From the NCBI RefSeq assembly GCF_022201045.2, contig NC_068560.1, positions 38,155,001-38,219,000 of the forward strand: a stretch of DNA of 64,000 bases, written 5' to 3'. The DNA is from Citrus sinensis. Lineage: Eukaryota > Streptophyta > Magnoliopsida > Sapindales > Rutaceae. Numbering within the stretch: the stretch's first letter is position 1; each line of letters starts with the position of its first letter. Both the position numbers and the translations under genes were made by a program. Of the stretch, positions 47,501 through 59,771 are shown piece after piece. The notes beneath the pieces are model-generated. The model saw nothing but the letters and a program-made list of their open reading frames with translations, was not told where the DNA came from and did not search any database.

Positions 47501-50253
47501 AATTCACAGAGTTCAAGTCGCATCAGATATTGTACTTTTTGATCGTTTCTATTATTTTTTTTGACTGATATATTCAACTTAGGGTGGGTACAAACATGGA
47601 ACATTCATCGAATATGTTAGTGGTTAAGGTGGAAAAATATAATCTTTTTATAACTGGCATTGAACTTGGAAAAGAATTGAAATGGGGTCCAAACGAAGTT
47701 GCCTACCTTTGAGTTCAAAACCGTTGGAAAGCATATATAAATTAAAAATTAAACTGTCATTATAAAGGTAGGTCATATAGTATATTTTAATTTTGTAATT
47801 TAAGACGGAAAAGTCTTCACATTTTTTTTTTAATTTCTTCAACTCACCATTAAAAAGAAAAGATTCTGAATGATAACTATTCTGCCTAATATTATTGAAT
47901 TCCTCAAAACCCTATCCAGATAATACGGGAATTAAGTGTTACAGTCCTGATATAATAAGTCCCTTGTACTGTACGTCATGTATCAACCGCAAGGCATCAC
48001 TTGCGGTTATGGTAAAGAAAAGATAATCCCATTATTATATGTTATTATGCTGCGGCACAAAAATAATTAATGGCCATTGAATCCACTCAACAAAAGCGTG
48101 TTAAAAACTTATTACAGTGCGGACCATATTAATAATTGTGTGCTTCATGACCTAGACTATATTTTGAGCAGAAAAAAACTTGAAAATGCTAATGAATAGA
48201 TATGATGTTCAAATTTTAACTACATATTTTGAAGGGACTAGAATCTTCTTCTTCTTCTTCTTCCTTTTTTTTTTGCCTTGCCTTCATAATGTAATGATAA
48301 AAATTGGCTTGATTGTAAATATAATGAAAAAACGAAATACAGAACTTAAACTTAACCACTCATAAACAATCAGAGGCAAAGAGAACAAAAAAGACAAAGA
48401 GAGTGGATCCTTATCCATTTTGAAGGATGGCTTTATGTACGTGTTAGTGAATATTACTGGCAAAGTTTTAGTGCCCGCTAATTCTTTTAGACGTTAACAA
48501 GTGATAGAGCTTTGTAATAGAACCAGAACAGTTCCCCATTTCAAGTGTGAAAGCTGAAAGCCTGAAACTTTTAGTCTGCTTGTACTGTGTTTCCACTAGC
48601 AGCATGCGAATGGACTTCTATGATTGCATGTACATGTATACAAAAGCTATACAAATACACTTCCCCATTTCAAGTGTAATAGCTGAAACTCTTAGTCACG
48701 TTTATAACAGTGATTTCAAACTCTTTCTTGACATATGAATAGTGGTCGTTTTGAAAAATTTATAACTAATGATTATCAATGAAATTTGTTATGGAGTAAA
48801 AAGAATGGTCTAAAATAATTTGGGTGTATATAACTCATTGACCAGTATACTAATTGGGAAAAGAGGAAGGATGGATTTTTTTTTTTTTTTTGAAGCCTCA
48901 GAGTAACGAGGGAAACTTTATTAATAAAAGAAAAAGAAAAGTACACCTAATTAGAGGAAGACATAACAACCCTTCTCCATATGGAGAAGGCTAAGCTACT
49001 GTTTAGTTTTTTTTTTAATCTCAAATCTAAATGAGTCTAAATTTTTTCCAAGTTTGAAATGAATTTGAATATGAACATTTAAATAATATGTTTGTTTTTC
49101 TTTTTTTTTATTAATACCTGAATATAAGCGGCATCTTATTTGTTTTTATAAATAAAAAATGTTAAACATAGTTATTTACCATTTATATCCTTATAAATCA
49201 AAACAAAAAAAGGATTAGATTTTTAATTTAAGAAATAAATATATTTTGTAGAGATATTTTTAAAACACAATATTTACTTCTGATTCAAACCTTTTTGTTT
49301 ATTTAGATAAAAGTCACAAATGCTTACTTTTTCTATTCAAATGTAAATATTTAAAAATTAGGCTATATAAGTTACAAAAACAAACAAACAAATAATTTTT
49401 TTTAAAATTTAAAAATAATAAAATTTCAAACTTCAGACATTTAACAACAATCCCTAAGTGCAAGCTAATGAAGAACAAATTCAAAAACAACAGTTATGCA
49501 TGCTTGCAAGATACAAGAAACTGAAAAGCTATGCAAACCTATAGTTAGGGAACCCATTAGCATATTTTGAATAAAGATTGAATAATGCTAATTTTTTTTA
49601 TTTACAATATTGATTAATGTATAGTTCATAGATCCTGTATAGAAATTAAAAAAAAATTATCTAATATCAAGGATTGATTAAAAGTATTACACCAAAATAT
49701 CAAATGACTAAAGAGACTATCTAAAAAATATAATCGATATATCTTCTTAGAATGATCGTCTAGGTCAAATATTATTTGGCGTCTACACAAGGGGGAAAAA
49801 AATAAAGTGATCCAAAATAATTTGACTTATATATTGTAGATAATTGATTCAAATTTTATTTACATGGGTATTAAGTTATTTACTATATAATATTTGCAAA
49901 TAGTGCAGCGTGGAAATAAACTAGGGGATGTGATAACTGATGAATAATGACCAAGAGATTACACAAGCCAATACGGTAAGAAGTAGAAGAAGCTGTCGGT
50001 GAATTAATGTAAAGCAAAAAAAAAACTCCGGAGTTTTAAGTCTACGTGGGATAACAGGATTCCACGGATGCTCAAGATTATCATCGTTAGCATCTATTGG
50101 CCCATTGGATTGGGGTTTCAGTAGTCCTGCCCCTATATATAGTTTCATTGTATATTCCCTTTATGTAGTGGCTTCTCTTTTTTGAAACATCTTAAAACAA
50201 AAAAAAAAAGGACACAACAAAAAGTGCGGAAAAAAAGTGAGTGAGAGAAATCA
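44511..50253. other. Long intergenic region, no supported gene
   Basis: About 5.7 kb. 45180-46010 is less AT-rich and transcript-like but carries no open frame of note. 48866-49010 (T run followed by CAGAGTAACGAGGG and TTTATTAATAAAAG) resembles the reversed 3' end of a LINE. Short frames at 46247-46477, 46645-46884 and 48547-48738 show no family motif. Immediately upstream of 50254 is the LOG promoter and 5' UTR. Confidence 0.45.
48866..49010 (-). mobile_element. Possible truncated LINE 3' end
   Basis: A T run (about 48878-48891) followed by text like the reversed 3' end of plant L1 elements, as at 20883-20930 in this window. No coding part and no target duplication found. Confidence 0.3.
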
Positions 50254-51620
50254 ATGGAGGAGAATAAAGCAGCAGCAAAGGCGATGTCTAGATTCAAAAG
50301 GGTATGTGTTTTTTGCGGGAGCAGTACTGGCAAGAGAAATTGTTATCGTGATGCTGCCCTTGACCTCGGCCAAGAACTGGTGTCGTTCAATTTTATTTTT
50401 TTCAGTCGTTAATTTTCCTTAATTGGTAGCTTGAACATGTACTCATCAAGCTTTAAGCCTCTTTTAATTTGTTTGTGAAGGTCTCTAAGAAATTGGATCT
50501 TGTTTACGGGGGAGGCAGTGTTGGCTTGATGGGTTTAGTTTCTCACGTTGTTCATCGTGGTGGTGGTCATGTTTTAGGGTACGTACGCTCTCAACTCTTC
50601 AAAATTTAATCACTCGTTCATTGTAGCTTCTACCCTTTTTGATAATACATAAAAATTTTGTCTAATATTTTTTTTACACAGAATCATCCCCAAAACTCTG
50701 ATGAACAAAGAGGTATACAAAATAAATCACTCTCTCTAGCCCTCGAAATCGAATTACCGAAACGCGTCTTACAAATTTCTGATTGTAATAATATCAGTAG
50801 ATTATGATACATATAATACTTCATATAGTAAGTGCTTTGCATTTGCAAATTGCACGTTGCAGATAACGGGAGAAACAGTTGGTGAAGTCAAACCAGTAGC
50901 CGACATGCATCAAAGGAAGGCCGAGATGGCCCGCAATTCTGACTGTTTTATTGCCTTACCAGGTCTCCAATTCTAAGATAACTACATATTTTGTGATAAT
51001 TATTTATTTATTAATAATTTTGTAGGTTTTGTGTGGGTGTGGGAATGTGAGTGTTTTTTTCTTTTTTCTTTATTTTTAATAATATATTAATTAACCAGGT
51101 GGATATGGAACCCTTGAAGAATTACTTGAAGTCATCACATGGGCCCAGCTAGGAATCCACGACAAGCCTGTAAATCAGCTTCACGTCTAATTAATTAGCT
51201 ACGTCAATCAAATTATAGAATTTTTTTTTTCAAAACAAGTTGTTGTTTTCAAACAGGTGGGTCTGATTAATGTGGATGGATACTACAACTCTCTTCTAAA
51301 CTTCATCGACAAAGCCGTAGATGATGGCTTTATTTCTCCCTCGCAACGAAGCATACTTGTCTCTGCTCCAAATGCTAAAGAGCTTGTGCAAAAACTTGAA
51401 GTGGGTTTCCTTTTCGTTTCTCGAATTTGCTTCCGTTTTAAATATCTTTAAAAGTTATATTCATTACTCTTTTTAATTTGAAAATAAATTGTTTTCTTTT
51501 GACTCCTTTTTACCTTATCAGGAGTACGTGCCTTTGCACGATGGAGTTGTTGCTAAGGTTAAGTGGGAAGCTGAACAAGTGGAGCTCAATACTTCTTTGA
51601 AGACAGAGATAGCTCGTTAG
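50254..51620 (+). CDS. LOG: Cytokinin riboside 5'-monophosphate phosphoribohydrolase (LOG)
   Basis: Releases free active cytokinin base from its ribotide in one step, in the cytosol and nucleus. Seven exons, 50254-50379, 50481-50578, 50682-50712, 50863-50962, 51099-51169, 51257-51400 and 51522-51620, all GT-AG and in frame, give 222 residues. Motifs: [12 protein letters not shown] near the start, [43 protein letters not shown] and the signature PGGYGTLEE with its catalytic Arg/Glu. The N-terminal block and the [16 protein letters not shown] end place it with LOG1/3/5-type proteins, not LOG8. All expected catalytic residues are present. The exact orthologue is not decided. Confidence 0.95.
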
Positions 51621-52156
51621 CTTTAGAATTAGTCCTTTGTAATTAACTAATATTGTAATCTCTTGAAGGAATCTTAACTAGCGTCGTCTGTTTTTCTTTT
51701 TTCTTTTTTTCTTTTTTTTTATAATCTTTCGTAATTATGTAACTCTTTTTATTAACGTTTCGAATAAGATAATCATTGATGTCTATTTTTCTTTCTGATA
51801 TCTTCAAACCGTAGGGGAAAAGACACGAATGAAAAAACAAAAGAGAGCAGCCTTTTATTCTCCCTCCCATGCTTGCTGCAGGCTGCAGCTTCTGCTCCTA
51901 CTATACTGTGGCTCTCCCGCTAGTTTATGGCGACAACGCAACATGAGCTATTGCTTGGTACATATTTTAGTCAAAACTTGCTTGCTTCTGTAGCCATTCA
52001 AAAGCGTTGGGCCCATTAAAACTTTGCTTGATCCTTATGAATGGGAACTGAATTGAGAATCAACTGCTTTAATATAATTTTATCATTGTTGTCTCATACG
52101 TCGTTTGTTCCACACAAGAAAGAAAGTTGAAGATGTTTGGGGCTTGCTTAAATATT
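51621..52156. other. LOG 3' UTR and spacer
   Basis: Includes the probable 3' UTR with T-rich tracts (51692-51720). No gene. Confidence 0.5.
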
Positions 52157-52796
52157 GGAGTTACATTTTGTTTCATTTTTCTACTTCCATTTGGAATCCG
52201 ATAAGAAAACTAACAGAAACCTAAAAAAATACCATTTTAGCCCCCCCAAACAAAATTTTCAATTTCACCCTAAAAATTACAAAAAATAATCAGATTAAAT
52301 CTAATTATTTTCCCCATCGGTCAATAAAGAAATTAATTCCACAACCATCAAATGCATAGTTTTTTTTTTAATATGTATGTAATTAGAATGCTAAATTATA
52401 GCAGTAGTATTAAAAATAGCTCAATCTCGCAAACCATCAATTGAATTTAAGATAAGTAGAGTTTTATTATTCATTGAGTTATAAGACCTGTTTGGGGCAG
52501 CTGCTCCCCAGGCCAATTCTAGGGGAATATTCTCCTCAAATTGGCTTGGGGAGCAGTTGCGCGGTGGTAGCGCAGCTGCCCCAAACGGGTCCATAATCTC
52601 TAATAGTTAAGATTTTTTTGTACTTCATTAATGTACTAATAATAATATTCATTATTAAATCTGATTATTTTTTGCATATTTTAGAGTGAAATTGTAATTT
52701 TCGTTTGAGGGTAAAATGGTCATTTTTTTAGTTTCCAATAGTTTCCTTAACGGATTCCAAACGGAAATGAAAAAGTAAAACAAAATGTAACTTTAG
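52157..52796. mobile_element. Inverted-repeat DNA element (about 640 bp) with a nested MITE
   Basis: Ends of about 55 bp are inverted: GTTACATTTTGTTTCATTTT...TTTGGAATCCGATAAG (52160-52206) and its counterpart at about 52745-52792. Ends are fuzzy and no target duplication was found, so the superfamily is open (Mutator-like by TIR length). The core is AT-rich and non-coding. The element at 52485-52592 lies inside it. Confidence 0.65.
52485..52592. mobile_element. 108-bp foldback MITE
   Basis: Nearly perfect palindrome: GACCTGTTTGGGGCAGCTGC at the left and GCAGCTGCCCCAAACGGGTCC at the right (21 bases trimmed to its key part CAGCTGCCCCAAAC). Inner parts (GCTCCCCAGGCCAATT / AATTGGCTTGGGGAGC) also pair. 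ATAA flanks both sides (52481-52484 and 52593-52596). Confidence 0.7.
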
Positions 52797-52897
52797 GTGG
52801 ATTCCAACAAAAAAAAAAAAGAAATTATGTATTTTTAAAAAAGTTGAAAAAAATAGGTGGACGGTGAATATTTTTTTAAAATTTAATACAAGTAGGA

Positions 52898-53903
52898 GGA
52901 CTCGCCTACGTTACCACTGTGGTATGGTACCACTATTTTTGTCTTCTTTTAAAACCACTGTTCGATTTAAGTTGAGTCCATCCACCGGTTGATAAGAGCC
53001 AAAGGACAATTAGAGCAACCGGTTGCTCCAAGTCATTGTGGAAAACTTTAATCAATTAATAAAGATCCAGATATTGTGTGCAGGTTCTTATTTGATTTGC
53101 TTTGAATGGCCATCAACCAAATGTTTTACAGAACCGATGAATTGCTGAAATCTTTTCCATAGAAAAAATTTCGATAATCCTAATCTTTTCTGATGGAATC
53201 GTAGTGGTATTCGGCTAAAGTACTTCGAAATGACGTCAGATAAAATGAAGGCAACAATTTTGTGCCTGGCAATTACAGCACACAGTGATCGAAGCTGAAA
53301 CTTTAGGCCCAACCACGGCTTCAAAGGACCTGATTTCACTGCCAAAATGAATATCCAAACAGATCCGACTCTGTACAAGTGTAATTTAAAACCCTATATG
53401 AATCACTAAAACAGACATTTCGTCAAAATATCACAACCATTCCTTTGTGGCGGCCCAGATCAACTTTTTTTTCGGGTATATAACTTACAAAAAATCAAGC
53501 ATGACTATATCTAACGCAAAATTGTAGTATGGCAATTTGTTGGTTTGTAATTGTACTTACCAACCTGTAAACATTGCAAGAGTGACAACAGCAAGTGAAT
53601 AGTATCGACGAAGAGGAGAAGAGGAAGACAACGACTGTAAATATCATTTGCTGTATATAGATGAATTTAAGATGAAATCAGATCAATCGTTGTCATACTA
53701 TGAATTTCCCACGATTAAGAAACTTTCCAGTCACTGAAATGATATGATATTAATGTATGACTGGCTCCAGTGGTTGTCAGTTTTTTCTTCAAATATTAAA
53801 AATTAATTTTTGTAATTAGATTTATCTCACAATAATCGAATGGTTACGTTGGATGACGATAAAAATTGTGGTACCATACCACCGTGGTAACGTAGGCGGA
53901 CCC
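52898..53903. mobile_element. TIR element of about 1.0 kb (Mutator-like?)
   Basis: About 43-bp inverted ends: CGCCTACGTTACCACTGTGG...TACCAC at 52903-52932 and its complement at 53869-53898. Flanks CAAGTAGGA and GTAGTAGGA are 7 of 9 alike, a decayed 9-bp duplication. A minus-strand frame at 53088-53378 (96 residues) has no recognised family. It could be captured sequence. Confidence 0.7.
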
Positions 53904-53912
53904 GTAGTAGGA

Positions 53913-54304
53913 TATGATCTGACAGATAATTAATTGTCACTCAATCCCCCTAATAAATAAATCGTAGTTGATTTATTACGTGGAACAACAGAGACTTGTT
54001 AGGGGGGGACATCATGTTCACAACTTGCAGTAGCACGGAGACAGAACAACAAAAATGGAAGTGTCAAAACTTTTGGGCAGTCCAGCGACAGGTAATGTCG
54101 AAAGATCATGAATCTTCTCTTTAGCTGAAATTAAAGAAAACATTCATGATTCATGAAGCATGTGATGTGAGATAATAAGGGCGGAAAGAGGATACACATC
54201 GGATCCCAAAAAAAGGGGGGCAAGCTTAGCAAGCTTGATGCTGATGGAAAATCACTTGTCAAATAGAAAAACATATGGAATTTTGAGACAAAAAGAATAT
54301 TAAT

Positions 54305-54339
<35 letters not shown>

Positions 54340-55593
54340 CCAATTGGAGAAATTAGTCGTTTTCCCCTATTAGTTGTTTCATTTCCAATTAACGAATATG
54401 GCTCCACAGTTTTTGCCACTGCAACATGGGCCAATGGTCCCTGCTCCTCTGTCAGATGGGCCCCTTCTGAAGCTGCCATTTGGGCTTCCAGTGCCCACAA
54501 TCGAGTACGTTTGCCATGATGTAAGCGTAAATAACGTTTAAAGTTATAGGATTTTGATCATACGTGTCAATCTTTCATTAGTGGATTATGTTGTGAGACT
54601 CATAACTTCGCCATTGAAATGGTGACACGTGTCCCATCGTGCACTATGGAGCAAGTAGAAATATATATTTATAAAAATAAGTACGTTATATTACTACAAT
54701 GAGTGTAACTTCAAATTCAATTTTAAAAGAGGACACACTATGTAATGAATAATGTTATAAATATTAAAATAGTGCGAATTTTAGTATAAAAAGCATAAAA
54801 GACCAAAAGAAAATTATCTTGTAGTGAATTTTTTTTTTTTGGGTCTTCTAATGATGACGTTATATTTTTTTATGTACAGGTAAGTAACCTATGACAAGAT
54901 ATGTAGCCATGCCGCCCATGCATGTGAACGCAGCTGTAACTTGTTAGGTTTTCATTTCGTTTTATTTCTTTGAGATTGTGGGGGTCATTTTAAGCAACTA
55001 TTTTTCTTGAAATTTGACCATTTAATCATGCCGACACCATGTTACAAGTCTACAAGTTCTTCCAGTACTGGTCCCTCATGAATGGTGATGGCCCTCAAAT
55101 TGTGTACAATTGGTCCATGATATGCAGAGACCCAGCCAGAAAGCCTAAAACTTCAAAGTTGAAACCCCAGTGATTCCATCTTTTTATTTGTATTGTATGG
55201 TTTGGAATTCACAATCCACCTCGAGGTTCATCCTCTGCTGAGTTTTGGATCAAATGGTCCCAATCGATAATGTGCCACGTTTACGTGAAAACGACTCAGT
55301 GATAGTGATGGTAATCATTTCAATTTAAAACAAACATATAGAGCAACGATCAGATAATAGTTTTTTTTGTCCAAATATTGAAGATGGCCTACTCATCGAG
55401 CCTATTCCCATTCAATCTTATAAGCTTGGGCCTAAATGCACCCAAAAATGTTCATGGTACAACAAGCTTTGCTTACTCATCTGTCTCATCATCATTCATT
55501 ATACGCACTGTATAATCATGTCACGTGTGTGTATTTTATCTCTCTTAAATCATGTTTGTGTGCAGGGGCGGATCTGCTCCACAGGCCACATGG
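53913..55593. other. Intergenic, no gene seen
   Basis: Holds a TA microsatellite at 54309-54337 and a GC-richer patch near 54395-54510 with no family match. Around 55564-55580 the phrase CAGGGGCGGATCTG looks like one end of a hAT element whose other end I did not find. Confidence 0.45.
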
Positions 55594-55719
55594 CTGTAGT
55601 TTGGGAAATTTACACTAATAACCATAAAAATTTTAGTTTTTTTCATCTTAACCCCTCAAACAAATTTCTATCAACATTAGCCATAAAAGAACCGTTGAGA
55701 CCAAATTACCCTTCTCTCT

Positions 55720-56094
55720 CATCTCCCTTTCCTCTTCCTCTTGCCTTCTTCTCTCCAGTTCTCTATTAATTTCAACATCCACCTCTTTCTTCTTCTTCTC
55801 TCTCCTATAATCCTCGTAATCGTTCGGTCTAGCGGGGTCGTGCTCCTCGATTACGGTCGAAGTCACGTCGACCAATGCCGGTTGCGGCATCGCTACCACG
55901 TCGTCGGGGGAAGGTGCGATTGCAGGTGAGGAATGGAGTCTAGTCGGGAGAGAATTTTGGGTGGTTTTGGGTTTGGATTGGGGCTTGAGGATGGTTTGTG
56001 GTGGCGCGAAAATTGACCAGACAGTGGTGGTCGTGTTGGTGGGTTTGTCCTCATCGGAGGGTGGAGGTAGGTATCCGTACAGCCCGCCTAGCAT
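55720..56094 (-). pseudogene. Captured 5' coding part of a DRT111/SPF45-like splicing factor
   Basis: The minus-strand frame starts MLGGLYGYLPPPSDEDKP, continues SIFAPPQTILKPQSKPK, then ALVDVTSTVIEEHDPARPND, YEDYRREKKKKE and ELERRRQEEEEREMREKG. This order and wording match my recollection of the N-terminal third of plant DRT111 (SFPS, SPF45-like splicing factor), which lacks only the G-patch and RRM. It ends in the TIR, where the frame runs on for about 16 residues and stops at 55648. With no domain for RNA binding, a product would be a truncated protein. The frame is intact over 148 residues, so capture may be fairly recent. Confidence 0.85.
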
Positions 56095-56304
56095 TTCGCA
56101 ACGTGGCTTTTGATGGAAAATCCCGGGGAATTTGAATTCCGAAATTGGATTTTAGAGAATTAAAAAGCTGATTTTGTTTTGTTGTTTGGGTTGTCTGATG
56201 AGATTCGATCTGAGGTAGAAGAAGATATTACATACGAATAAGAAGAGACGAACAAAGACGAAAGGACTGGCGAAAACAAACAAATACTGAGGTAGAAGAA
56301 GGCA

Positions 56305-56496
56305 ACCTGTCGCACCAAGGCATGGTGCGACAGGTTGCCTGTCGCACCAAAGTTTGGTGCGACAGGTGCCTGTCGCACCAAGGCATGGTGCGACAGGTGC
56401 CTGTCGCAGCAAAGTGTGGTGCGGCAGGTGCCGGTCGCACCAAAGCTTAGTGCGACAGGTGCCTGTCGCACCAAGACTTGGGCCTGTCGCACCAAG
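56305..56496. repeat. Tandem array of 31-bp palindromic units
   Basis: About five full and one partial copies of a unit of the form GCCTGTCGCACCA (A/N)n TGGTGCGACAGGT. Each unit is an inverted repeat with 12- to 13-bp arms; centre bases vary (GGCA, AGTT, AGTG). The array is inside the Pack-MULE, between the captured fragment and the right TIR. Confidence 0.9.
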
Positions 56497-57975
56497 TTTC
56501 TTTTCGTTTGTAAAGAAGGGTAATTTGGGGAGAAAAGCGTGTGTTTGGCTAATGTTGATAGAAAAAAGTTGAGAGGGTTAATTCGAAAAATAGTAAAAAT
56601 TTTATGGTTATTTTCGTAAATTTCCCCTGTAGTTTCCACTTTCCAGTAGCATGTGCAAGCCTATTAGCGGCATGAAAATTTAATTTATATGCCATTGCTT
56701 GAGCTGCATCACAAAGTTTTTCTTCTTTCTTTTTAATTTTCGAATCAAAATCGATTGGGTACAGAAAATTGTAGCTTGAATATTGTAACTTTTCACTTCA
56801 ATTTGCATTTTATACACAATATGATTTTCGTATTCACTTACAAATAGTTCACACGAGAATTCCACAGCAGTTCCTTTCAACAACTGGAATGCAATTGGAG
56901 TAATGACTAGATGTAGCAACATTATCCAAGTTCTAACAAGGGCGTAGACTAATATGAAAGCATATTCAGAAGGGAAACTCTGCTTTTGACAAGTCGACTA
57001 TACACTCTCTCTAACCCATTGTCAAGATCCTGAAGGCTTAGTTCTACTGCCTCCAGGGGCTTCAGCAAACTCTGCAATTGCTCATAACTTGTGCTCTTGC
57101 TCAGCTTCTGACTGTTTAAAATTTCCATGTCTTCTTTTCTGAATCGCATGCTCCACTTTTCGATCGTATCGATTTTGACACAAAAAATCAGCTGTGCCCT
57201 GCTTTAATCTAGTCTTTGTTGTGCGCAGAATGCGAAATCAAGTTCACCAAATAATTACATAAAAATAAAGAATATAAAATTTTACGTGATTTAGTAATTT
57301 TACTTACGTTCACGGGAGCAAAAGAAATAATTGTATTATTAACAATTATTAAAGTACAATATTTGAGTAAAGAAAACAACAATACTATATGAACAAAGGG
57401 CCGACAAATATGGTAGTACCCGCTGCCGTTTTTATAGGTCTCACTTCTGTTTCTCTTTTTGTTTAAAAAAATTAAAATAAAATATTAAAATAATGAAAAA
57501 GTAACGTAAAAGTAACGAAAATGAAACTTTAGAAGAAGAAAGTAATGACAAAAAGCTACTTCTGTTCCATCAGCTCCATTATCCCCCTAATCGGATGAAG
57601 CCAAATCCGACGAACTCATATATGTGTTTGCATTAACAGAAGAAAAATGAAATAGAACCAACATTCGGAGATTTGAATTTGGTGCCAAAGACCACACCAA
57701 CAACGTTGATGAAATTGTAGTAGGATAATTGGTAACTTTTAGTTTCCCATTACATTCAAATAAAATTAATTTTTGGTTGTGTTCTATATATTTAAATTGT
57801 TAGAATTTTTTTCAATTTAAATTGTTAGAATTTTTTCAATTTAAATTGTTAGAAAGTGATGGATTAAATTTGTAAAAATTCCTGGATGTGTGCGTCTTAT
57901 ATATCTAAATTGTTATGATTTTTTTTTTCACTTTGAATTGATAGAAAGTAATGGATGGGGACAAGTGGAGAAAGG

Positions 57976-58178
57976 AAACGTAGGGGACGAAGTGCTTAGA
58001 GCGTTGGTTGGTGACAAGAACGAGTGGAGTTGTGAAACGGAGGGACGATGTGAGTGGAGAACGAGTGGAGGATGGGAAACAGAGGGGACGAAGTGTTTAG
58101 AGCGTTGGTTGGTGACGAGGACGAGTGGAGTTGTGAAACGGACGGGAACGATGTGGGTGGAGAATGACTGGAGGATGA
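57976..58178. repeat. Tandem pair of about 101 bp within the LTR element
   Basis: Two adjacent copies of a GC-richer unit starting GAAACNNAGGGGACGAAGTG; they share GCGTTGGTTGGTGAC and GAGTGGAGTTGTGAAACGG. Confidence 0.8.
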
Positions 58179-58697
58179 GTGGATGAGGTTTCCTTTATCA
58201 GAAGATATTTGAGCATTTTTCCCTTTTTTAAACTTATTTTATTATTTGTTGTCGGCCCTGCAAAAAAAATGGAAAAATGAATGTGTGAAACGACAGCCAG
58301 TCGTCCTTTTGTCTTGCATTTGTTCATTTATCATTTTCTTAAAAGAAAAATATCACTTCTCAAAATCCAAATACACTCAGTACTCTCACACAATTAAAAG
58401 GAAAAATCTCTTAATTACACACTCTCTAATTATTCACTCTCTTAACAATTCTACAATTGAATTGTTTCTCTCTAAAAAAAATGAATATTTTTTTGCTAAA
58501 GATTGGAATTTGTCAATAAACTTGACAAATTGGCAAAGATTGGACAATTTGTTCATAAACTTCACAAATTGACCAAAGAAAAACCTAACATCTTGACAAA
58601 TTGCAAAGGAGTAGGTGCAATAGTGCCATTAATTTCCCTATAAATGGAGAGACGAATTTGATATTTGAGTAAAGAAAAAACCTCACTTCTCAGAACT

Positions 58698-59771
58698 CAA
58701 ATGCACCCAGTACTCTCATACACTTAAAAGGAAAAATCTATCAATTATACATTCTCCAATCGCTCACTCTCTTAACAATTCTACAATTGAATTGTTTCTT
58801 TCTCAAATTTTGGAATAATATCAAATGAAGAATTGCCCCTCCATTTATAGGGAAATCACCAGCACTATTGCTCATACTCCTTTGCAATTTGTCAAGATGT
58901 TAGGTGTTTATTTGGCCAATATGTCAAGTTTATTGACAAATTATAATCTTTGGCAAAAAAGTCTTCATTTTTTTTTACTTCAACACGGAATGCAGAATCA
59001 AACGCACCAAATAATTACAAAAAAATAAAGGATACAAAATTTTACGTGGTTCGGTAATTTTACCTATGTCCATGAGAGCAAGAGAAAATAATTGTATTAC
59101 TAACAATTATTAGAGTACAATATTTGAATAAAGAAAAATCTCAATTCTTATAACTCAAATACACTCAATACTCTCACACACTTGAAAAGAAAAACCTCTT
59201 AATTACACACTCTCCAATTGCTCACTCTCTTTCTCAAATGCACCCAGTACTCTCATACACTTAAAAGGAAAAATCTATCAATTATACATTCTCCAATCGC
59301 TCACTCTCTTAACAATTCTACAATTGAATTGTTTCTCTCTCAAATTTTGGAATAATATCAAATGAAGAATTGCCCCTCCATTTATAGGGAAATCACCAGC
59401 ACTATTGCTCATACTCCTTTGCAATTTGTCAAGATGTTAGGTGTTTATTTGGCCAATATGTCAAGTTTATTGACAAATTATAATCTTTGGCAAAAAAGTC
59501 TTCATTTTTTTTTACTTCAACACGGAATGCAGAATCAAACGCACCAAATAATTACAAAAAAATAAAGGATACAAAATTTTACGTGGTTCGGTAATTTTAC
59601 CTATGTCCATGAGAGCAAGAGAAAATAATTGTATTACTAACAATTATTAGAGTACAATATTTGAATAAAGAAAAATCTCAATTCTTATAACTCAAATACA
59701 CTCAATACTCTCACACACTTGAAAAGAAAAACCTCTTAATTACACACTCTCCAATTGCTCACTCTCTTAAC
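58698..59771. repeat. 537-bp tandem duplication
   Basis: The DNA 58698-59234 is repeated at 59235-59771 with almost no difference. It comprises most of an LTR of the surrounding element. Confidence 0.9.

Larger units (their letters stand above)
55603..56626. mobile_element. Pack-MULE carrying a DRT111/SPF45-type gene fragment
   Basis: Inverted ends of about 110 bp. The left begins GGGAAATTTACACTAATAAC and the complement of the right begins GGGAAATTTACGAAAATAAC; both continue to the phrase CTATCAACATTAGCC and on to CAAATTACCCTTCT. A perfect 9-bp duplication CTGTAGTTT flanks it (55594-55602 and 56627-56635), the Mutator signature. No transposase. Inside are a captured coding fragment (55720-56094, minus) and a 31-bp hairpin array (56305-56496). 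Confidence 0.93.

Noticed and set aside
49921-50148. 75-residue minus frame before LOG
   Set aside because: No motif; lies in the LOG upstream region.
55564-55580. hAT terminal motif CAGGGGCGGATCTG
   Set aside because: Only one end was seen, and no matching inverted end or 8-bp duplication could be found within several kb.
56305-56496. CRISPR-like array
   Set aside because: Units are adjacent palindromes without unique spacers and the host is a plant; it is a tandem hairpin repeat.
56152-56639. Open frames on both strands across the 31-bp palindrome array
   Set aside because: The repeats (CRTxxWCDR-like peptides) are by-products of a palindromic tandem repeat and have no protein family signal.
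58825-59565. Two identical 67-residue frames 537 bp apart
   Set aside because: They fall within the duplicated LTR segment and are not genes; the identity reflects the duplication only.
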